DNA from: JBOGZI01 sp050697275
Lineage (GTDB): Bacteria > Actinomycetota > Thermoleophilia > Solirubrobacterales > 70-9
Direction of reading: 5' to 3'
NCBI GenBank assembly: GCA_050697275.1
Contig: JBOGZI010000081.1
Coordinates: 1-17,665 of the forward strand
Length of the DNA stretch: 17,665 nt
A program made the position numbers and the translations under genes. The notes under the pieces were generated by a model that was given only the letters and a program-made list of their open reading frames with translations, did not search any database and was not told the origin of the DNA. Numbering within the stretch: position 1 is the stretch's first letter; every line of letters starts with the position of its first letter. Below are positions 1 to 7,060 of this stretch, in pieces.

Positions 1-600
1 TCCCGCAACATGGCCTATTACCCGGCCGAGTTCGTCGAGCGGATCCGCATGATCAAGCAGCTCCAGGAGGAGCGCTACATGCCGCTGCGGGTGATCAAGG
101 ACCTGCTCGAGGAGGATCCCGACCGCGCCAGGGCGCTGATCGAGCTCGGGGACCGGATGCTGGAGCGGGCTCTGGCAGGCGAGCAGGAGCGGATCTCGGC
201 CGCCGAGATCCGGCACCGCTACGACGTCCCCCAGGAGGTGCTCGACCGCCTCGCCGAGCTCGAGGTGCTCACCCCCGACGAACGGGGCTACTCGCCCAGC
301 GATGCCCGCATCGTCGAGGCGATCAGCCGCTTCCGCGCCGGCGGCTACGACGAGCGGATCGGCTTCACCGTCTACGACACCCTCCGCTACAAGCAGGCGA
401 TGGGCGAGCTGGTCAAGGAGGAGGTCAACGTGCTGATGGAGCGGCTCGCGGGCGAGGTCGAGCCGGATCGCGCCATGGAGCTGATCGAGGCGGGGGTCGA
501 GCCGCTCAACACCCTGATGGCGGCGCTGCACACCAAGCAGATGGTGGCCGAGCTCGAGCGCCGTCGCGGCGACGGCGACGGAGCCGACGCAGAGAGCTGA
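1..600 (+). CDS. MerR-family transcriptional regulator (5' end cut off)
   Basis: The reading frame is open from the first base (Ser-Arg-Asn before the first internal Met at position 10), so the visible 199 residues probably lack the real start and the first DNA-binding helices. The visible start, SRNMAYY followed by EFVERIRMIKQLQEERYMPL and RVIKDLL, matches the end of the MerR wing (R-x-x-R-x-Y) and its second helical pair, where the family carries a conserved I-x-x-L/PL-x-x-I-K-x-L-L pattern. The rest is a charged, helical region with no recognisable ligand domain or cysteine cluster, so the effector is unknown. Members normally bind as dimers to long-spacer promoters, often beside their target gene. 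The stop lies 1 nt before the next ATG, so the methyltransferase-like gene is probably co-transcribed. Family assignment is fairly sure; the target is unknown. Confidence 0.75.
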   Translation, partial: SRNMAYYPAEFVERIRMIKQLQEERYMPLRVIKDLLEEDPDRARALIELGDRMLERALAGEQERISAAEIRHRYDVPQEVLDRLAELEVLTPDERGYSPSDARIVEAISRFRAGGYDERIGFTVYDTLRYKQAMGELVKEEVNVLMERLAGEVEPDRAMELIEAGVEPLNTLMAALHTKQMVAELERRRGDGDGADAES

Positions 601-601
601 G

Positions 602-1204
602 ATGGCCGGCTGGGCGCTGGGGCTGCTGGTCGCCTACCTCGCGCTCGCCTTCGGAGTCAGGGTTGCGGTCGCGCTGCGCACCACCGGCTCCACCGGGATC
701 TCGAGGCTCTCCAGCGCACCCCCCGTCGAGCTGCTCGGCGGCGCGCTCTTCGTCGCCGCCCTGGTGATGGGGGCGCTGACGCCGCCACTGGTGCTCGCGG
801 ACGCGCTGGAGCCGATCGACGGGCTCGACCGGACCGGCCTGCACGCAATCGGCTTCGTGCTCGCCGCGATCGGGATCGTGGGCACCTTCGCCGCCCAGAT
901 GGCGATGGGGGCCTCCTGGCGGATCGGGGTCGATCCCGGCGAGCGGACCGAGCTGGTCACCGGCGGCGTCTTCGCCCTCTGCCGCAACCCGATCTACACC
1001 TTCATGGTGATCGCCTGGACCGGGCTGGCGCTGCTGGTCCCGACCTGGCTCTCGCTCTCCTCGATCCTGGTCGGCATCGTCGCCTTCCAGGTCCAGGTCC
1101 GCCTGGTCGAGGAGCCGCATCTGCTGCGTACCCACGGAGAGGCCTACCGTGCCTGGGCCTCGCGCGTGGGGCGCTTCCTGCCCGGCCTCGGCCGCCTCGG
1201 CTGA
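602..1204 (+). CDS. Isoprenylcysteine carboxyl methyltransferase-like membrane protein
   Basis: A 200-residue integral membrane protein with hydrophobic segments near residues 2-24, 44-66, 80-102 and 130-165. The C-terminal half has the signature of the ICMT/phospholipid methyltransferase superfamily: VTGGVFALCRNPIYT (119-133), then EEPHLLRTHGEAYRAW (170-185) and a short RVGRFLPG tail. In the family the R-N-P-x-Y and E-E-x-x-L...Y-x-x-Y/W elements form the SAM and substrate site at the membrane face. Bacterial members mostly lack a known substrate; prenyl-cysteine methylation should not be assumed. Start: ATG 602, one base after the upstream regulator's stop, with only a weak GAGAG upstream, so translation is probably coupled. 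Confident in superfamily, not in substrate. Confidence 0.8.
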   Translation: MAGWALGLLVAYLALAFGVRVAVALRTTGSTGISRLSSAPPVELLGGALFVAALVMGALTPPLVLADALEPIDGLDRTGLHAIGFVLAAIGIVGTFAAQMAMGASWRIGVDPGERTELVTGGVFALCRNPIYTFMVIAWTGLALLVPTWLSLSSILVGIVAFQVQVRLVEEPHLLRTHGEAYRAWASRVGRFLPGLGRLG

Positions 1205-1217
1205 GAGCGCCTTCCGG

Positions 1218-1247
1218 TTGCAAGGCGTCGCCCAGCCCTGCTACGGT
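1218..1247 (+). promoter_or_regulatory. Candidate promoter for the riboswitch-nlpC transcript
   Basis: TTGCAA (1218-1223) and TACGGT (1242-1247) are separated by 18 nt. The predicted start site, near 1254, falls at the 5' edge of the aptamer, which is where a riboswitch promoter should lie. The match to the housekeeping consensus is moderate. Confidence 0.45.
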
Positions 1248-1248
1248 G

Positions 1249-1379
1249 CCGCGCTCAAGCCGAGTCCTGCCAGACGAAGGCGGGAACGGGGAAACCAGGT
1301 TTTTGGGGCGAACCCACCGAATGGGTGGGAGCGCAGGCTCCTTTAGCGCCAGCCCGACAGCTAACCCCGTAGGCCGACG
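1249..1379 (+). ncRNA. ydaO-yuaA-type riboswitch (cyclic di-AMP aptamer)
   Basis: The hallmark blocks of this class occur in the right order: GCCGAGTCCTGCC near 1258-1271, GGGAACGGGGAAACCAGG near 1282-1299, GGGGCGAACCC near 1305-1315, a short GGAGC/GCTCC hairpin (1328-1341), and the strongly conserved CCGACAGCTAACCCCGTAGG near 1354-1373. The class binds cyclic di-AMP and usually lowers expression when the nucleotide is abundant. In actinobacteria it typically precedes cell-wall hydrolase and resuscitation-factor genes, and here an NlpC/P60 protein follows 13 nt later. I see no terminator hairpin with a U-run between aptamer and ribosome site, so control may be at translation. Edges are approximate. 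Confidence 0.88.
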
Positions 1380-1380
1380 A

Positions 1381-1386
1381 AGGAGG
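1381..1386 (+). promoter_or_regulatory. Shine-Dalgarno site deciding the TTG start of nlpC
   Basis: A consensus AGGAGG ends 5 nt before the TTG at 1392. No ATG or GTG gives an equally placed start in this frame, so this site fixes the start. It directly abuts the 3' side of the riboswitch, so aptamer folding could alter its accessibility. Confidence 0.7.
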
Positions 1387-1391
1387 TTGTC

Positions 1392-1982
1392 TTGCGGTCA
1401 GGTTCCAGGTTGCGAAGGTCAGTCGGAGCCACCGGCGCGCTCGCCTGCGCGCTCGCGATCGGCGCCGCCGGGGCCGCCGCCCAGACGGGTGGCGCAGCGC
1501 CCGGCAGCACCACACCGACCACGCCCACCACGCCGACTTCGACGGTGGCGGGTGTCGCGACCCTGCAGGCGGACGGCAGCGCCCTCGCGCCGCCGGACGC
1601 TCCCCGGAACGTCCGCAAGGCGATCAACGCCGCCAACCGGATCCGCTTCAAGCCGTATCGCTGGGGGGGCGGGCATCGCAACTGGAAGCCGGCGAAGGGT
1701 TATGACTGCTCGGGCGCGGTCAGCTACGTGCTGCACGCCGCCGGGCTGCTGAAGAAGCGGCCGATGACCTCCGGGGACCTGGCGCGCCGCTGGGGCTCCC
1801 ACGGGACGGGGCAGTGGATCACCGTCTACGCCAACAAGGGCCACACCTACGTGGTGATCGCCGGCCTGCGCTGGGACACCTCAGCGGTCGGCGAGTCGCT
1901 CCGCAACGGCAGCGGCCCGCGCTGGCGCTCCACCGCACGGGCGTCCACCGGCTACACCTCGAAGTACTACCCGGGCCTCTAG
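1392..1982 (+). CDS. Secreted NlpC/P60-type cell-wall peptidase
   Basis: A 196-residue protein starting at TTG behind AGGAGG. Residues 1-30 form a signal peptide (R-rich start, then an alanine-rich hydrophobic stretch ending AAAQ), followed by a Thr/Pro linker (38-52) suited to an exported protein. The catalytic domain has WGGGHRNW (91-98), the nucleophile region GYDCSGAVSYVL with Cys106, and the His region KGHTYVVIAG with His151. These are the Cys and His of NlpC/P60 papain-like peptidases, which cleave the stem peptide of peptidoglycan. Only one short catalytic domain is present, with no LysM or coiled-coil domain. The upstream cyclic di-AMP riboswitch ties expression to wall and osmotic signalling. 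Its stop codon overlaps that of the convergent SDR gene by 4 nt (CTAG at 1979-1982). Alternative: a more distant CHAP-like amidase. Confidence 0.87.
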   Translation: MRSGSRLRRSVGATGALACALAIGAAGAAAQTGGAAPGSTTPTTPTTPTSTVAGVATLQADGSALAPPDAPRNVRKAINAANRIRFKPYRWGGGHRNWKPAKGYDCSGAVSYVLHAAGLLKKRPMTSGDLARRWGSHGTGQWITVYANKGHTYVVIAGLRWDTSAVGESLRNGSGPRWRSTARASTGYTSKYYPGL

Positions 1983-2953
1983 CCCTCCAGCAGCCCCATC
2001 GCCTCGAGTGTGCGGCGAACCCCCTCCTCGAGCGGGGTCGTGGTCCAGCCGAGCTCGCGCTGGGCCTTGGAGGAGTCGGGCCGCGCCCGCCAGAGGAAAT
2101 AGGTGAGCTGCCCGCGTGGCAGCAGCGGCGGGCGGCGGATCAGCCGTGAGATGCCCTCACCGGTCGCCGCCAGCGCGCGGGCGACCGGCACCGGCATCAC
2201 CGGCGGCACCCGGCCGCGACCCGCGACCCGCACCGCGGTCTCGGCGAGCTCTCTGAAGTCGGCGTAGCCGTCCGCCAGGATGTAGCGCTCGCCGTCGCGC
2301 CCCTTCTCCGCGGCGAGCAGGTGACCCGCGGCGACGTTCTCGACGTAGGCGTAGCCGGTGCCGCCGGGAGGGAGCGCCGGGAGCCGCTTCTTGATCGCCG
2401 GCTCGAAGACCCCGTTCTCGAAGGAGGGTGTCGGCGCGGGAGTGGGTCCGTAGACGCCGGAGGGGTTGAGGATCACCACCTCCATCCCGTCGCGCCGCTC
2501 GAGCACCAGCTCCTCGGCGTGCTGCTTGGAGCGCTCGTAGGCGGTCCCCTTCGGGTAGTCGGCGACCGTCGTCTCGTCGAAGCTCTCGCCCTCCTCGGCG
2601 TGGAAGACGTCATGGGTCGAGGTGTGGAGGAACCGCCTTACGCCCGCCTCGCTGGCCGCCTGGGCGAGGTCGCCGCTGCCGAGCGCATTCACCCGCTCGA
2701 AGATCCCCTCGTCCTTCACCCACTGCTCGGGGAGGCCCATCGCGTTGAAGACCAGGTCTGTGCCCTCCACCGCGGGGGCGAGGCTGGCCCGGTCGGTGAC
2801 GTCGCCGCGGCGGGGCTCGATCCCCGCCGGGAGCACGCTCGCCGCCCGCTTCGGGTCGCGGACCAGCGCCCGCACGGTGTCGCCGCGGTCGAGCAGCGCC
2901 CCCGCGATCGCATGACCCAGCTTGCCGGTCGCGCCCGTGACCAGGACCTTCAC
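1979..2953 (-). CDS. NAD(P)-dependent epimerase/dehydratase family protein (extended SDR)
   Basis: A 324-residue protein beginning at a GTG (2953). The Rossmann start MKVLVTGATGKLGHAI has the extended-SDR G-x-x-G-x-x-G motif (7-13); GDVTD (50-54) binds the adenine side. The active site is Ser112 in the TSTHDVF segment with YERSK (Tyr139, Lys143), and NPSGVYGPT (163-171) matches the family's substrate-side N-P-x-x-V-Y-G-P motif. Members act on nucleotide sugars or on sterol and flavonoid-like substrates; the sequence does not say which, and the 3-beta-HSD/dihydroflavonol-reductase subgroup is as likely as a sugar epimerase. It lies 22 nt behind the MscS gene on the same strand, but a TAGGAT box 6 nt upstream suggests its own leaderless promoter. 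It converges on the NlpC gene. Confidence 0.85.
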   Translation of the reverse strand: MKVLVTGATGKLGHAIAGALLDRGDTVRALVRDPKRAASVLPAGIEPRRGDVTDRASLAPAVEGTDLVFNAMGLPEQWVKDEGIFERVNALGSGDLAQAASEAGVRRFLHTSTHDVFHAEEGESFDETTVADYPKGTAYERSKQHAEELVLERRDGMEVVILNPSGVYGPTPAPTPSFENGVFEPAIKKRLPALPPGGTGYAYVENVAAGHLLAAEKGRDGERYILADGYADFRELAETAVRVAGRGRVPPVMPVPVARALAATGEGISRLIRRPPLLPRGQLTYFLWRARPDSSKAQRELGWTTTPLEEGVRRTLEAMGLLEG

Positions 2954-2959
2954 GGCCCG

Positions 2960-2965
2960 ATCCTA
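2960..2965 (-). promoter_or_regulatory. -10 box for a leaderless SDR transcript
   Basis: On the minus strand TAGGAT ends 6 nt before the GTG at 2953, so transcription should start at or next to the start codon. No Shine-Dalgarno sequence is visible. No clear -35 element was found. Confidence 0.4.
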
Positions 2966-2975
2966 TGCGCGGCGG

Positions 2976-3935
2976 TTAGACCGGGGCGTCGCCGGGGCCT
3001 CCCCGCCGGCGGGAGGAGCCGTCGCTGCGACCCCCGTCGGTGCCCTGCACCCCGGCCAGGACCTCCTCGGCCAGCCTGGCGCCGTCCTCCGGGTTGAGGG
3101 GCGTGCTGACGATCTTGACCACGACGTCGTCCCGGTCGAGCTCCTCCACCGCGATGTGGGGCGGGTAGCGCAGCGGCACCGAGATCGCGCGCTCGAGCTT
3201 CTCCTGCACCTCGCGGGGGCTGGTGCCGGCGCCGAAGCGGGCGCGCAGCTCCACGCGCTCGGGCTCGCGCAGCGGCACCACCGCGCAGAGCAGCAGCACG
3301 CTGTTGGGGAGCAGGATCCGGTCGGCCCCGCTGATCAGGGTCGTGTAGAAGAGCCCGAGCGAGCCCACGATCCCCTCCACCTCGCCCGCCAGCGAGCCTC
3401 CCTGCACCTTGATCCGCTCGCCGACGCGGAAGGGGCGATTGGTGAGCAGGACGACCCCGGCGAGCAGGTTGCCCAGCACCTGCTGGGCCGCGAGGCCGAT
3501 AACGACGGCGGTGAAGGCGCCGCCGACGGCCAGCGTCCCCGGCTTCAGCCCCCCGATCCGCAGAGCCACGATGGTCATCGCCACGATGGTCAGCAGGCGC
3601 ACCAGGAAGCCGGCCGTGCCCGCGGTGCCGGGCTCGAGCCGCCTGTAGAGAGCGGGGCCGAGACCGCGGCCGAGCGACCGCGCCAGGCTCCAGCCGAGCA
3701 GCACCAGCAGGATCACGGTCGCCACCCGGACCTCGGTGCCGTAGCCGGGGAAGAGCTGCTTGCGCTCGGCGAACCCGACCAGCACCGCCCCGATCAGGAT
3801 CAGCGCGACCAGCGCGCCGCCCTGCCCGCGGCGTGCCTCGGCCCGGTCGATCTCGGAGCCGAGCCCGGCCTGCCGCCAGAGCTCGGTCCGCGTCTCGAAG
3901 GCGGTTCGCGTCCTCGGCCAGAGCCGTCTCAGCAC
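2976..3935 (-). CDS. Mechanosensitive ion channel, MscS family
   Basis: A 319-residue membrane protein. Hydrophobic segments lie near 40-56, 69-87 and 109-127, followed by the pore helix TLAVGGAFTAVVIGLAA (134-150) and QQVLGNLLAGVVLL. The Gly/Ala packing pattern and the following NRPFRVGERIKVQG (166-179) are the MscS signature, where the pore helix enters the beta domain; LPNSVLL (209-215) is the conserved beta-domain LPN motif. A cytoplasmic alpha/beta domain and a charged disordered tail (about 298-319) complete it. MscS channels open under membrane tension and release solutes in hypo-osmotic shock. The GTG start at 3935 has no good ribosome site. It is upstream of, and possibly co-transcribed with, the SDR gene. 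Proximity to a cyclic di-AMP-controlled wall hydrolase fits an osmotic theme but may be chance. Confidence 0.9.
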   Translation of the reverse strand: MLRRLWPRTRTAFETRTELWRQAGLGSEIDRAEARRGQGGALVALILIGAVLVGFAERKQLFPGYGTEVRVATVILLVLLGWSLARSLGRGLGPALYRRLEPGTAGTAGFLVRLLTIVAMTIVALRIGGLKPGTLAVGGAFTAVVIGLAAQQVLGNLLAGVVLLTNRPFRVGERIKVQGGSLAGEVEGIVGSLGLFYTTLISGADRILLPNSVLLLCAVVPLREPERVELRARFGAGTSPREVQEKLERAISVPLRYPPHIAVEELDRDDVVVKIVSTPLNPEDGARLAEEVLAGVQGTDGGRSDGSSRRRGGPGDAPV

Positions 3936-4027
3936 CCTGTGCGGTTACCCGGCTTGGCCGCGGCTACACCGTGCCTGGGATCGCCCCCGTCGGTGGGCTT
4001 CTGGCAGCGGCGGGCACCCGCGGGCGC

Positions 4028-4046
4028 TAGATTGACTGGTCAGTCA
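4028..4046 (+). promoter_or_regulatory. TetR-type operator overlapping a -10-like box
   Basis: TGACTG-GT-CAGTCA (4033-4046) is an inverted repeat with perfect 6-nt arms and a 2-nt centre. This form is typical of operators of FadR/AcrR-like TetR repressors. A -10-like TAGATT (4028-4033) abuts the left arm, so bound repressor would cover the promoter. It lies 51 nt before the amidase gene, whose downstream neighbour encodes a TetR protein, so autoregulation of that operon is the simple reading. Confidence 0.6.
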
Positions 4047-4096
4047 GCCGAGCCGCGCAGCCGCGCCTCGACTCCACGGCTCGGCGGCTCGGAGAG

Positions 4097-4987
4097 ATGC
4101 GAGCAGCCGCGGTACAGCTCAACAGCACCGACGAGTACGAGCGCAACCTGGCGGTCGCGGAGACACTCGTCCGCGGCGCGGCGGCCGCCGGCGCCGAGCT
4201 GATCTGCCTGCCCGAGAAGTGGACGGCGATCGGGTCGCCGGAGACCCTCCGCGCCCGCGCCGAGCCGCTCAACGGGCGCGCCCTCACCGCGGCCGCGGGA
4301 TGGGCCCGCGAGCTCGGGGTGCACCTGGTCGCCGGCAGCATCCCGGAGCGGGTCCCGGGCCGCGAGAAGCTCTTCAACACCTCGGTCCTGTTCGGCCCCG
4401 ACGGGATCGCGCGCGCCGTCTACCGCAAGATCCACATGTTCGACGTCGACGTCGAGGACGTTTCCTACCGGGAGTCAGAGACCGAGGAGCCGGGGGACGA
4501 GATCGTGGTGGGAGAAGTCGCCGGGGTGCCGCTGGGTATGACCGTCTGCTACGACCTCCGCTTCCCGGAGCTCTACCGGATCCTCGCCCTGCGCAACGCG
4601 ATGGTCGTCACCGTCCCCTCCGCCTTCACCGAGCGGACCGGCCGCGACCACTGGGAGGTGCTGCTGCGGGCCCGGGCGATCGAGAACCAATTCTTCGTCG
4701 TCGCGGCCGACCAGATCGGCAACGCCCCGCCTCACTTCCGGAGCTTCGGGCGCTCGATGATCATCGATCCCTGGGGGGTCGTCCTCGCCCAGGCCCCCGA
4801 CACCGAGTGCTTCGTCTCCGCCGATCTCGACTTCAAGATCCAGGCCGAGATGCGCTCCAGCCTCCCCGCCCTCGATAACCGCCGGCCCTCCGCCTATCGC
4901 TGGCCCGGCACGGAGGGCGCCCAGCCGGCGCCGCCGGTGCCGCCCGCCGGGATCGCCGAGCCCCCCCACCCGAGCGGAGCGCCCTGA
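4097..4987 (+). CDS. Carbon-nitrogen hydrolase (nitrilase superfamily, Nit1/Nit2-like)
   Basis: A 296-residue cytosolic hydrolase with the complete Glu-Lys-Cys triad of the nitrilase superfamily: Glu40 in ICLPEKW, Lys111 in YRKIHMFDVDV, and Cys151 in MTVCYDLRFPELYR. KIHMFDVDV and CYDLRFPE are characteristic of the Nit branch, whose members hydrolyse deaminated glutathione or omega-amides (alpha-ketoglutaramate), so amidase rather than nitrile-hydrolysing activity is likely. The tail beyond about 273 is proline-rich and probably disordered. The ATG at 4097 matches the usual family N-terminus (M-R-x-A-A-V-Q-L); the GGAGAG touches the ATG, which is too close for a normal ribosome site. It opens a gene set behind a TetR-type operator and its stop overlaps the regulator's ATG (TGATG), indicating translational coupling. 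Exact substrate unknown. Confidence 0.88.
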   Translation: MRAAAVQLNSTDEYERNLAVAETLVRGAAAAGAELICLPEKWTAIGSPETLRARAEPLNGRALTAAAGWARELGVHLVAGSIPERVPGREKLFNTSVLFGPDGIARAVYRKIHMFDVDVEDVSYRESETEEPGDEIVVGEVAGVPLGMTVCYDLRFPELYRILALRNAMVVTVPSAFTERTGRDHWEVLLRARAIENQFFVVAADQIGNAPPHFRSFGRSMIIDPWGVVLAQAPDTECFVSADLDFKIQAEMRSSLPALDNRRPSAYRWPGTEGAQPAPPVPPAGIAEPPHPSGAP

Positions 4988-5607
4988 TGGCCAACAACCG
5001 GGCCGACAAGCGGCGGGCGATCCTCGACGCGGCGATCCGGGTGTTCGCGCGCCAGGGCTTCCACAGCGCCCGCGTCTCGGACATCGCGGCCGAGGCGGGG
5101 GTCGCCTACGGCCTCGTCTACCACTACTTCGACTCCAAGGAGCAGATGCTGAACGAGCTGTTCAGCGAGCGCTGGGCGCTGCTGCTCGACGCCTCGGAGG
5201 ACGCGAAGCGGAGTACCGGCTCCCCCCGCGAGAAGCTGGCCGCCGTCGCCTCCTTCATCGTCGAGTCATACCGCCACGACCCCGAACTGATGAAGGTGAT
5301 CATCGTCGAGGTTACCCGGGCGGCGAACACCTTCGGGCGCACCCATCTGGACGAGATCAAGCGCGCCTACGACCTCGTCGCCGAGATCGTCGCCGACGCC
5401 CAGGCGGCCGGGGAGTTCCGCGAGGACGTCGACTCGAGCTTCGCCGCGATGCTCTTCTACGGCGCGATCGAGCAGCTCCTCTCCGGCTGGATCTTCGGCC
5501 TCGTCCCCGCCACCGAGCGCGAGTACGAGCACGCCAAGGAGCTCGTTGTCGAGACGATCTGCGGCGGGCTCGAGCCCAGGCCGGCCGCCGACCGGGTCAC
5601 CACCTAG
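4987..5607 (+). CDS. TetR-family transcriptional regulator (FadR-like)
   Basis: A 206-residue regulator. The N-terminal TetR domain is clear: RRAILDAAIRVFARQGF (9-25), SARVSDIAAEAGVAYGLVYH (27-46) and YFDSKEQMLNELF (47-59), the helix-turn-helix with its conserved YHYF-x-S/N-K-E end. The C-terminal part (about 75-195) has ESYRHDPELMKVIIVEVTR and a late segment FYGAIEQLLSGWIFG, like FadR-type repressors that respond to acyl-CoA; this subgroup call is tentative. The ATG overlaps the amidase stop by 1 nt. An inverted-repeat operator of suitable form sits upstream of the amidase, so it probably represses its own operon, including the hydrolase that follows 9 nt later. No second copy of the operator was noticed nearby. 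Confidence 0.88.
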   Translation: MANNRADKRRAILDAAIRVFARQGFHSARVSDIAAEAGVAYGLVYHYFDSKEQMLNELFSERWALLLDASEDAKRSTGSPREKLAAVASFIVESYRHDPELMKVIIVEVTRAANTFGRTHLDEIKRAYDLVAEIVADAQAAGEFREDVDSSFAAMLFYGAIEQLLSGWIFGLVPATEREYEHAKELVVETICGGLEPRPAADRVTT

Positions 5608-5616
5608 GCGGCCGCG

Positions 5617-6897
5617 ATGTGGGAGGGGCTCGGCAGGACGCGGCGGCAGGACCGGCTCCTGCATGGCGCGGCCAAGGTCGCCAACGTCCTGATCGGGATG
5701 GTGCTGATGCCGCTCTGGCTCTTCGGGCAGGCGGTGGGCGGCCGGGTGCGCGACCTGATGGCCTGGCTCGAGCGGCGCTCGGCTCGGCGGCTGCCGGTGC
5801 CGCCTGAGCGGGAGCGCTCGATGGACGCACTGATGCGCGATCTCCAGTACGTCCCCGAGCACCTGCGCCACTCCGACTTCAACGAGCTGCGCCGGGGCCT
5901 TGCCGACCTCTCCAACTTCGTCGTCGCCCAGCACCGCGAGGGAGCGGTGATCGGCTACCGCTACCCCGGGCAGTTCAAGGACCACGTCTTCGAGGGGGCC
6001 GACGGGGAGCGGATCGCCTCCTCGATCGCCCTGCAGGAGGCGGCGAGGCCCGGGCTGATCGTCGTCCACGGCCTGTTCACCTCGAGCCGCTTCGACTACG
6101 TGCGCCAGATCGCGGTGCGGGCCTTCTACGAGTGGGGCTTCAACGTCGCGGCCGTCGACCTGCGCAGCTTCGGGATGACCGAGCTGACCACGCCGGCGCC
6201 CTCGACCGCCGGCTGGAAGGAGGGGCTCGACATCCTCGCCCTGGCCCGTTACCTGAAGGAGCTCGGCGCGACCAGCGTCGGCACCCTCGGCATCTCGCTC
6301 GGCGCCAGCTCGGTCGTCAACGCCTGCCACTACGAGGAGACCGCACAGGTCCTGGACGGCGGGATCCTGGCGGTCTCGCCGCCGGCGGTGCCGAAGCAGG
6401 TCTGGGAGCGGCTCTCGGAGCCGGTGCCGTGGGGCCATCCCCGCTACCCGATCCACCGCGCCTTCCAGGCGGCGCTCACCTCGAGGATCCGCTCGGGACG
6501 CTGGCCGGCGGAGGCCGAGGACATGCTGAATGTGATGGAGCACGTCTCGGCGCCCTACTACGGGGTGAGCGCAGAGGAGATCTGGCGGCGCTCGACCGGC
6601 CGCGACCGGGTTGCCGAGGCGAAGGTGCCGATGCTGATCCTGCACCCCGAGGACGACCACATCATCAAGGTGAACCAGGCCACGCTCTACGAGCGGGCGG
6701 CGCGGGACAATGACCTGGTGCGCGCCTGGGTGCTGCCGGCGGGCTCCCACGGTCTGCTGGAGGCGGCTGATCCCCGCTGGACCCAGGCGATCTACCGGAT
6801 CTTCTTCGAGCGCTGGGCGACCTACGCCGAGCGACTCGAGGGGCGGCCCGCTGGCAAGGGCTCGGAGTTGGTTTACTCCGCTGACGAGTCCGGGTAG
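5617..6897 (+). CDS. Alpha/beta-fold hydrolase with N-terminal membrane anchor
   Basis: A 426-residue protein. A hydrophobic segment, about 21-40 (VANVLIGMVLMPLWLFGQAV), suggests a membrane anchor or amphipathic attachment. The hydrolase core begins near 105: the oxyanion strand PGLIVVHGLFTSS (145-157), the nucleophile elbow GISLGAS with Ser227, the acid loop MLILHPEDDH with Asp346/Asp347, and His378 in AGSHGLL. The triad is complete. The layout, with a long N-terminal part before the HG motif, recalls YheT/ABHD-like esterases and lipases. Substrate is unknown; lying behind a FadR-like TetR gene, an acyl ester or lipid is plausible but only inferred. It follows the regulator by 9 nt with no good ribosome site, so it is probably part of the same transcript. 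Confidence 0.85.
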   Translation: MWEGLGRTRRQDRLLHGAAKVANVLIGMVLMPLWLFGQAVGGRVRDLMAWLERRSARRLPVPPERERSMDALMRDLQYVPEHLRHSDFNELRRGLADLSNFVVAQHREGAVIGYRYPGQFKDHVFEGADGERIASSIALQEAARPGLIVVHGLFTSSRFDYVRQIAVRAFYEWGFNVAAVDLRSFGMTELTTPAPSTAGWKEGLDILALARYLKELGATSVGTLGISLGASSVVNACHYEETAQVLDGGILAVSPPAVPKQVWERLSEPVPWGHPRYPIHRAFQAALTSRIRSGRWPAEAEDMLNVMEHVSAPYYGVSAEEIWRRSTGRDRVAEAKVPMLILHPEDDHIIKVNQATLYERAARDNDLVRAWVLPAGSHGLLEAADPRWTQAIYRIFFERWATYAERLEGRPAGKGSELVYSADESG

Positions 6898-6925
6898 CGC
6901 GATAGCGGGTAGCGAGGAGAACGAG

Positions 6926-7060
6926 ATGCAGAGTGACATCGTGCGGAGACTGATCTGGGCCGGCCTGCTGGCGGCGACCGGGGCGCTGGCGACGGTTGCG
7001 GCCCATCGGCTCTCCGAGGTGATCTATCGCCGGGTCTTCCACGAGGAACCGCCCGAGTGA
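6926..7060 (+). CDS. Small single-pass membrane protein (44 residues)
   Basis: Starts at ATG 6926, 5 nt behind GAGGAGA (6914-6920), a good ribosome site. The product MQSDIVRRLIWAGLLAATG... has one hydrophobic helix (about 8-27) and a basic, amphipathic second half ending EVIYRRVFHEEPPE. The stop overlaps the next GTG (GTGA at 7057-7060), so it is translated together with the holin-like gene. Small proteins of this kind precede holin-like and DUF3618 genes in actinobacteria and resemble short DUF4235-type proteins; I recognise the arrangement rather than a defined function. The strong ribosome site and junction overlap argue that it is real. Confidence 0.72.
   Translation: MQSDIVRRLIWAGLLAATGALATVAAHRLSEVIYRRVFHEEPPE

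Noticed and set aside
1246..1752. A 168-codon frame across the riboswitch and nlpC start
   Set aside because: It runs out of frame through the conserved aptamer and the NlpC gene and is Arg/Pro/Ser-rich without motifs.
2922..4202. A 426-codon plus-strand frame opposite the MscS gene
   Set aside because: Composition is dominated by Gln, His, Arg and Ala, with no hydrophobic core; the opposite strand encodes a plain MscS channel.
5266..6939. A 557-codon open frame on the minus strand opposite the tetR and hydrolase genes
   Set aside because: It is Arg/Gly/Pro/Asp/His-rich with no domain and lies wholly antisense to two genes with clear motifs. Such shadows are expected at this GC content.
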